NCBI GenBank assembly: GCA_002329295.1 | Contig: DCTT01000006.1 | Coordinates: 15,311 to 26,510 of the forward strand | Source: Eubacteriaceae bacterium UBA1433 | GTDB lineage: Bacteria > Bacillota > Clostridia > Eubacteriales > UBA1433 | Reading direction: 5' to 3' | Length of the DNA stretch: 11,200 bases | Shown here: positions 6,757 to 11,200 of the stretch, piece by piece | Layout: each line of letters starts with the position of its first letter | Position numbering within the stretch: the stretch's first letter is position 1 | The notes under the pieces: generated by a model | Told to the model about the DNA's origin: nothing | What the model saw: only the letters and a program-made list of their open reading frames with translations | Database searches by the model: none | Position numbers and translations under genes: made by a program

Positions 6757-7725
6757 ATGCCATATTATTTTTATCAATTCAAATTTTTGTCTCCTGTTCG
6801 GTTTGGCGGCAGACGAGGCGCAGGTATGGCAGAATCTTCCATGCAATTTACTGCAACACAATTGTTCAGCAGTTTTTGTATAGAATGGGGACGTCTATTC
6901 GGAGCACAAAGCTTGCATGAAGATTTGGTTCAGGCAGCGCTGTCCGACTCGTTGCAGATTTCGGATTTGTTTCCTTATTTGCACGAAGAGTTTTATCTGC
7001 CGAAACCCGTTTTGTTTCGCATAAGAAGCCAGAGGGGAGAAACGGAGCAAGACAAGAAAAAATTAAAGAAGATAGAATATATACCCGTAGAAAAATTTAA
7101 ACAATTTGTAGATTCACTTGAAAGCGGAAGCAATGTCAAAGGACTTGATGCGGAATTTGGCGCAGAAGTGTTGAATTATCGTTGTGCAAAAAGTTATGAA
7201 CAACAAAGTATGCCCTATATCGTAAGCGGATTTCAATTCAAAGAAGGTGCGGGACTGTATTTTGTGATTCAAACAAGTGAAGAAATGCAAAAGACATTGC
7301 ATCATGTTGTCGAGAGTTTGGGGCTTAGCGGTATTGGCGGCAAAAAAAGCAGCGGTTACGGAAAGTTTGAAATTTTAAATAGTGGATTGCTGACAGAGTG
7401 CAATAATAAATCTTTGAAACAAATCCATGAAATGCTTATATCAGACGGAGACAGTTATATGTGTCTTTCATCGGCGGTGCCGAATGAAGATGAAATAAAG
7501 GTATTGGAAAACGAGAACAGCTTTTATAGACTGCAATATCAAGGCGGGTTTGTGGAGTCGTTCACGTATTCGCAAAACAGGTTGAAAAAGAAAAATATTG
7601 CAAGCATTCAGGCAGGGTCCTGTTTGGCAGAGCGCATTGTCGGAAGAGTAGTGGATGTGTCAAACGAAGGAGCGCACCCTGTGTTTTGTTACGGCAAATC
7701 AATGCAAGCAGGTATCAAGTTATGA
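6757..7725 (+). CDS. csm4: Csm4, crRNA 5'-tag-binding subunit (RAMP, Cas5 family)
   Basis: A 322-residue RAMP protein of the Cas5 group. In the Csm complex it caps the end next to Cas10 and holds the 5' tag of the crRNA. The N-terminus shows the family pattern FKFLSPVRFGG followed by a FTATQLFSSFCIEWG helix. The glycine/serine-rich SGIGGKKSSGYGKF (191-204) is the conserved RAMP loop. Length is typical. AAGGAGG at the csm3 stop lies 6 bases ahead of the ATG. The last codons overlap csm5 in an ATGA arrangement (ATG 7722, TGA 7723-7725), a sign of coupled translation with the next gene. I see no catalytic residues, as expected for this subunit. Confidence 0.92.
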   Translation: MPYYFYQFKFLSPVRFGGRRGAGMAESSMQFTATQLFSSFCIEWGRLFGAQSLHEDLVQAALSDSLQISDLFPYLHEEFYLPKPVLFRIRSQRGETEQDKKKLKKIEYIPVEKFKQFVDSLESGSNVKGLDAEFGAEVLNYRCAKSYEQQSMPYIVSGFQFKEGAGLYFVIQTSEEMQKTLHHVVESLGLSGIGGKKSSGYGKFEILNSGLLTECNNKSLKQIHEMLISDGDSYMCLSSAVPNEDEIKVLENENSFYRLQYQGGFVESFTYSQNRLKKKNIASIQAGSCLAERIVGRVVDVSNEGAHPVFCYGKSMQAGIKL

Positions 7726-8888
7726 AAAATGAAATACGTACTTATAAAGTCAAATTGCGAGTCATAACGCCGCTTTTTGTCTGGAGCGGAAAAGTTATCA
7801 ATAGAAGTCAATATATTGACTTTAAAGACAAACATGTTGGCATGATAAACGGACAAAAACTTATCAGGTTTTTATCTGAATACAAGGTATTGAACGAGTA
7901 TGAAAAATATATTTTTTCATCGACAGAAAAAAATCCTATAGATTTATTTGAATTTTTAGAGAATTTAGGAAACGAACGGAAAATTCCGAATATCCCGCTA
8001 AAAGATCTCTGCGACTATACCATAAATACCTTTGATTTAGATGAAAAAAAGGAAAGACTCAATGATATTCACCTCTTTATGAAAAACATTTATCAACAAC
8101 CCTATATTCCCGGCAGCAGCTTGAAAGGAGCCCTTCGTACGGCACTGATCAATGCAATGGTTTCTCAAAGTATAAAAAATCAAGAAAAGGGTTGGCGAAT
8201 TTTGTGTGACAGAACATTAAATAAAAAAGAATGCGAAAGAAGGTTTCAATATTTCGAAGAAAAAGATTTAATGAGCGTAGATTTTGAAAAAAAATCAGCG
8301 CGTGATCCGAGCAAGATAGAATTATTGAGAGGATTTTCGATCAGTGACAGTGAACCGATGGAACCGGAGAACCTCGGACTCTATCAAAAAATTGATTATA
8401 ATATCAAAAAAAATACTGCCGCCACATTGCCTTTGTTTCGCGAATGTTTGAAGCCCGGAACAGAAACAACTTTTACCATTTCCCTGGACAGTTATTGGCT
8501 GAAAGGGTTTGAAAAAAAAGGATTTCGTTTAGAAAGTTTTTCCGATATAGCAACAGCGCTGGGTTTGAATTGGGAAAACCTGACAGAAATGCTGCCTATC
8601 GGTGAACAATCGCACCGATATGTGCCGATAGCCGAAAAAGGCGAGGCGCTTTTGCCTCTCGGGGGTGGGGCGGGATATCATTCCAAAACCATCGTGAGAA
8701 GCATGGCGCCGAATCATGAACAAATGGTGAAAAGAGTAGCGTATCTGTTGCATAAGCGCGATAATGATAAAATATTATCGCATAAAAATGACCGTGTAGC
8801 GTCGCCGAGAGTGTTGAAAATAGCGGGCAGCAGCGGCGAAGAAAAACTAATGGGTGTTGTGTCGCTCAGCGAGGTGGAAAATGCTTAG
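7722..8888 (+). CDS. csm5: Csm5, crRNA 3'-end subunit (RAMP, Cas7 family)
   Basis: A 388-residue RAMP protein that caps the complex at the 3' end of the crRNA and is linked in other species to crRNA 3' maturation. Family signs are an N-terminal VKLRVITPLFVWSG strand, YIPGSSLKGALRTALI (128-143, with the PGSSLKG motif at 130-136) and a late glycine-rich LGGGAGYHSKT (313-323). I chose ATG 7722 because it gives a standard RAMP start (MKNEIRTYKVKLRV) and forms an ATGA overlap with the csm4 stop. A TTG at 7686 upstream would lie inside csm4 and adds residues unlike the family. The stop at 8886-8888 overlaps the first codons of cas6 by 8 bases. Confidence 0.92.
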   Translation: MKNEIRTYKVKLRVITPLFVWSGKVINRSQYIDFKDKHVGMINGQKLIRFLSEYKVLNEYEKYIFSSTEKNPIDLFEFLENLGNERKIPNIPLKDLCDYTINTFDLDEKKERLNDIHLFMKNIYQQPYIPGSSLKGALRTALINAMVSQSIKNQEKGWRILCDRTLNKKECERRFQYFEEKDLMSVDFEKKSARDPSKIELLRGFSISDSEPMEPENLGLYQKIDYNIKKNTAATLPLFRECLKPGTETTFTISLDSYWLKGFEKKGFRLESFSDIATALGLNWENLTEMLPIGEQSHRYVPIAEKGEALLPLGGGAGYHSKTIVRSMAPNHEQMVKRVAYLLHKRDNDKILSHKNDRVASPRVLKIAGSSGEEKLMGVVSLSEVENA

Positions 8889-9624
8889 CAGAATGGACGT
8901 CGTTTTGCCCAATGAGGGCAATGAGAAGTTGAATTATAATACGGGCGCGTTGTTGTATGGTTACATGATGGAACAAATCGGAGAATATGCACAGGCGTTG
9001 CATGAGCAGGGAATAAAGCCTTACAGTCAATATTTGTTTTTTGATAAAGCCCAAAACAGCTATGTTTGGCGAATCAATACGATGACTGAGTCGGCTTATG
9101 AACGACTGCTGCTGCCGTTGAAAGATGCGTTAAAAAAGGACATTTTTATTAAAAACAAAGAGATGAATATCGCCTATGAAAAAATGGTTGACTACAAACA
9201 AATAAGCAACGATGAACTTTTGAAAAAATATTATTTAAGCGATACAACAGCAAAATATATTACATTAAAATTTGTAACTCCTTGCAGTTTTCATTCCTTT
9301 GGTGAGCATGTTTTTGTTCCGGATATCCGACTGATTATGAAAAGTTTTATGTCGAAGGCGGATGCATTTACGGAAGTTTCTTTTCAAGACGAAGAAACTT
9401 TGCAATCGTTGGTGCAAAATATCAGATTAAGCGAATACAGCATTAAAAGCACCGTCTATTATTTGAGTCGGGTAAAGATTAAATCTTTTGTCGGTACCGT
9501 TACCTTTGTTGTGAATGGACCCGATATGTTGAAAAGGCTCGCAGGCATGCTTTTTGGTTACGGAGAATACAGCGGCGTTGGTGTAAAGAGCACACAGGGT
9601 ATGGGAGGCATACAAATATTGTAA
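8881..9624 (+). CDS. cas6: Cas6, precursor-crRNA endoribonuclease
   Basis: A 247-residue Cas6-family RAMP protein that cuts within CRISPR repeats to release crRNAs. Evidence: an N-terminal ALLYGYMMEQIGEYAQALHE segment, a central IKFVTP-like strand followed by FHSFGEHVFVPD, and the C-terminal glycine-rich loop SGVGVKSTQGMGG (231-243), which is characteristic of Cas6. H41 falls where the catalytic His of Cas6 enzymes usually lies. With Y28 and K46 it resembles the Tyr-His-Lys triad of Pyrococcus Cas6 in order and spacing, though this assignment is by eye. The ATG at 8881 overlaps the end of csm5 by 8 bases and has GAGGTGG 3-4 bases upstream. A second in-frame ATG at 8893 has no well-placed site. 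Position between csm5 and cas1 is compatible with type III-A loci. Confidence 0.88.
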   Translation: MLSRMDVVLPNEGNEKLNYNTGALLYGYMMEQIGEYAQALHEQGIKPYSQYLFFDKAQNSYVWRINTMTESAYERLLLPLKDALKKDIFIKNKEMNIAYEKMVDYKQISNDELLKKYYLSDTTAKYITLKFVTPCSFHSFGEHVFVPDIRLIMKSFMSKADAFTEVSFQDEETLQSLVQNIRLSEYSIKSTVYYLSRVKIKSFVGTVTFVVNGPDMLKRLAGMLFGYGEYSGVGVKSTQGMGGIQIL

Positions 9625-9639
9625 TAAAGGAGTGAAGAG

Positions 9640-10644
9640 ATGTCCGTCTTGTATATTCAAGAGCAGGGGAGCCATATCGCTGCAAGCGACGGCAGAATTA
9701 TTGTTGATGCAAGTGGAACAGTGACGTCTATTCCGTCGGAAACCCTGGAATCAATTGTGATATTCGGGCGAGTGCAACTTAACGAAAGCGCCGTGAAGCT
9801 GTGCTTGAAAAACGGTATTGCGGTGACATGGCTCTCTTCAAAAGGAGAATATTTCGGTAGGCTGGAATCAACATCACATACCAATATTCTCAAACAAAGA
9901 AGTCAATTTAAAGCCCAAATGAATGAGGAGTTTAATTTGGCGCTTGCCAAGATTGTGTTATCGGCGAAAATTAAAAATCAGGCGGTTATTGTAAGGCGGT
10001 ACAATAAAAACACTCACGATGAAGAGCTGTATGCCACAATGAATGAAATGATGCATCTGAGAAAAAATATTGAAGAAGCAAGCGATCTCTCTCAACTGAT
10101 TGGATATGAAGGAATTGCTTCGAAAAAATATTTTCGGGCATTGTCACAGATATTGAAAGAAGACTTTAAATTTGAGAGCAGAACACGTCAACCGCCTAAA
10201 GACGGTTTTAATTCTTTATTGAGTTTTGGCTATACACTGTTGTTTTATGAAATTTATACAACCATTGTCAACAGTGGCCTTAACCCCTACGCAGGCTTTA
10301 TTCATCAAGACAGAACAAATCACCCCACGTTGGTATCGGATATGATGGAAGAGTGGAGAGCTGTTATAATTGATTCAATGGTACTTAATGCAATCAGCAG
10401 AAATATGTTTAAACAAGAAGATTTTATTACAGATGAACAAACAGGCGGTGTCTATTTAAAAAATGAAGTGATCAGAAAGTTTGTGACACAATATGAAAAC
10501 AAAGTAAAAAGCTCTCATCATTACTTAAGCTACTTAAGTACGCCGATGTCATTTCGACGCTCGATTTATCACCAAATATCGTCTCTTGTCCATGTATTTA
10601 AAGAGGAAGATCCCGGCTTATATAAGCCTGTATTGATCAGGTGA
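9640..10644 (+). CDS. cas1: Cas1, spacer-integration nuclease
   Basis: A 334-residue Cas1 of standard length, with an N-terminal beta-strand domain (about residues 1-85) and a helical catalytic domain. With Cas2 it captures new spacers and integrates them at the CRISPR leader end. The metal-binding residues are visible: E157 in GYEGIASKKYF, H222 in AGFIHQDR, and D234/E237 in SDMMEEWR, matching the Glu-His-Asp/Glu set of the family. No reverse transcriptase or other domain is fused, unlike some type III Cas1 proteins. AAAGGAG at 9626-9632 lies 7 bases ahead of the ATG and 1 base after the cas6 stop. cas2 begins 1 base after the stop codon, so the two are coupled. Confidence 0.97.
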   Translation: MSVLYIQEQGSHIAASDGRIIVDASGTVTSIPSETLESIVIFGRVQLNESAVKLCLKNGIAVTWLSSKGEYFGRLESTSHTNILKQRSQFKAQMNEEFNLALAKIVLSAKIKNQAVIVRRYNKNTHDEELYATMNEMMHLRKNIEEASDLSQLIGYEGIASKKYFRALSQILKEDFKFESRTRQPPKDGFNSLLSFGYTLLFYEIYTTIVNSGLNPYAGFIHQDRTNHPTLVSDMMEEWRAVIIDSMVLNAISRNMFKQEDFITDEQTGGVYLKNEVIRKFVTQYENKVKSSHHYLSYLSTPMSFRRSIYHQISSLVHVFKEEDPGLYKPVLIR

Positions 10645-10645
10645 A

Positions 10646-10975
10646 ATGATGTTTACATTGCAAAATAACACCGAAGAAGATATCAAAATTGATGAAGAAA
10701 TAAATTATTTGGTTGTTGTTGTATATGATGTGACGCATAACCGGAGGAGATATCGGCTGAGTAAAAAATTATTGGCCTATGGAGATCGAGTGCAAAGATC
10801 GGTTTTTGAATGCATATTAACCACAAAAAAATACAGAAAGCTTTTAAAAGAGATACCTAAATATATCGATGCCAACGAAGATTATTTGAGGATTTATAAA
10901 TTGCCCCTGAAATCCGAAATTGAAATTTGGGGCAATATTGGGTTTACGGAGAAAGAAGATTTCTTTTTTATATGA
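10646..10975 (+). CDS. cas2: Cas2, spacer-acquisition partner of Cas1
   Basis: A 109-residue Cas2 with the ferredoxin-like core beginning LVVVVYDV at residues 22-29 and the conserved Asp at 28. It continues through RYRLSKKLLAYGDRVQRSVFEC, typical of Cas2. Cas2 dimerises between two Cas1 dimers in the integration complex. The protein carries about 21 residues ahead of the usual N-terminus, rich in Asp, Glu and Asn. The ATG codons at 10646 and 10649 are adjacent; AGGTGA overlapping the cas1 stop is better spaced for 10649, so the first residue may be the second Met. A TTG at codon 22 (10709) would give a conventional N-terminus but has no ribosome binding site. This is the last gene of the operon, and I see no strong terminator after it. 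Confidence 0.93.
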   Translation: MMFTLQNNTEEDIKIDEEINYLVVVVYDVTHNRRRYRLSKKLLAYGDRVQRSVFECILTTKKYRKLLKEIPKYIDANEDYLRIYKLPLKSEIEIWGNIGFTEKEDFFFI

Positions 10976-10979
10976 TTTG

Positions 10980-10988
10980 TGCTATAAT
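10980..10988 (+). promoter_or_regulatory. Extended -10 promoter element after cas2
   Basis: TGCTATAAT is an exact extended -10 sequence (TGnTATAAT) starting 5 bases after the cas2 stop. The -35 region is poor, which extended -10 promoters tolerate. It would start transcription at about 10995, into noncoding DNA to the right, and could drive a leader or small RNA. The match is good but unsupported by any downstream gene in view. Confidence 0.4.
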
Positions 10989-11017
10989 TTTATTAATATA
11001 TTATGATGCTTAGTTAC

Positions 11018-11074
11018 TGCGTCTGAGAGAGTGTATTTGAAGGATTTGTGCATTGAAAAGTATTGTCAGACGCA
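11018..11074. repeat. 9-bp inverted repeat in the region after cas2
   Basis: TGCGTCTGA (11018-11026) and TCAGACGCA (11066-11074) are perfect inverted arms separated by 39 bases. The arms hold more G+C than the surrounding DNA. The right arm is followed by A-rich sequence, so it is not a standard terminator on the + strand, and the minus-strand direction has no T-run either. Possible roles are a folded RNA or a spaced protein-binding pair in a CRISPR leader. Confidence 0.4.
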
Positions 11075-11185
11075 AAAAAGTACGGCAAATTTTATGAAAA
11101 ACGGCTCTAAAAACATTTCAACTGAAATTTTTCGTCTAAAATAGTTTATAATCTGCAAATTTTGCAAAATAAGAAGGATAAAAAA
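11075..11185. other. AT-rich noncoding DNA after cas2, possible leader or trailer
   Basis: No coding region is seen. GCAAATTTT occurs twice (11085-11093 and 11155-11163), and the second copy extends into the small palindrome GCAAATTTTGC. A TATAAT at 11147-11152 lacks a clear -35 box. ATTTC-AACT-GAAAT followed by TTTT (about 11115-11132) is a weak hairpin. AT-rich DNA next to cas2 is consistent with sequence flanking a CRISPR array, but nothing here proves it. Confidence 0.3.
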
Positions 11186-11200
11186 ACAATCCCTACAGTA
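11186..11200. CRISPR. Possible edge of a CRISPR repeat, cut by the window end
   Basis: The last 15 bases (ACAATCCCTACAGTA) share the CAATCCCT core, followed by an AT-containing segment ending GTA, with a known repeat class that reads GTTTCAATCCCT...AGGTA in one orientation. If it is a repeat, crRNAs would be read from the minus strand, whose repeats end in AGGGATTG-type tags. The 5' side (AAAAAACAATCC) is not a perfect repeat start, so it would be a degenerate terminal copy. A single partial match at the boundary is weak evidence. Confidence 0.2.

Noticed and set aside
9640..10644. Reverse transcriptase-Cas1 fusion, as found in some type III systems
   Set aside because: The protein has ordinary Cas1 length and begins directly with the Cas1 N-terminal domain; no polymerase motif is present here or in the preceding gene.
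10976..11185. Complete CRISPR array after cas2
   Set aside because: No 25-40 base unit recurs. The only direct repeat is the nine-base AT-rich GCAAATTTT, which occurs twice.

Overview
The window is AT-rich DNA with strong AGGAGG-type ribosome binding sites on the + strand, short intergenic gaps inside an operon and one TTG start. This fits a low-GC Gram-positive bacterium (Bacillota, probably a clostridial relative). That placement rests on composition, start signals and protein style only. All ten supported genes lie on the + strand.

Region 1 (1-1674): about 370 bases of AT-rich upstream DNA end in a TATAAT box and a perfect 16-bp palindrome. Next comes an enolase-superfamily sugar-acid dehydratase-like gene (373-1566), then a clear Rho-independent terminator (1629-1674). 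This looks like a stand-alone, locally regulated catabolic gene.

Region 2 (1675-3183): a 530-base stretch without a convincing gene, then a free-standing phosphoribosyltransferase-domain protein (2205-2834), then a 350-base intergenic region. That region ends in a probable promoter overlapped by an inverted repeat, directly ahead of the CRISPR operon.

Region 3 (3184-10975): a compact eight-gene type III-A (Csm) CRISPR-Cas operon in the order cas10/csm1, csm2, csm3, csm4, csm5, cas6, cas1, cas2. Neighbouring genes overlap or lie at most 15 bases apart. Cas6 is expected to cut precursor crRNA. Cas10 with Csm2-Csm5 forms the crRNA-guided effector that binds target RNA. Csm3 carries the Asp expected to cut that RNA. 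The Cas10 HD domain and GGDD palm motif look intact, so target-activated DNA cleavage and cyclic oligoadenylate synthesis are both predicted. Cas1 and Cas2 supply spacer acquisition. No CARF-domain effector such as Csm6 is encoded in the window.

Region 4 (10976-11200): noncoding DNA after cas2 with an extended -10 promoter element, a 9-bp inverted repeat and AT-rich DNA. The last 15 bases resemble the start of a known class of CRISPR repeat (core CAATCCCT), so a CRISPR array may begin at or just past the right edge. No repeat-spacer array is visible inside the window.

The cas module is a known type. The points most worth checking are the missing cOA effector, the putative array edge, the two palindromes at promoters, and the N-terminal extension on Cas2.
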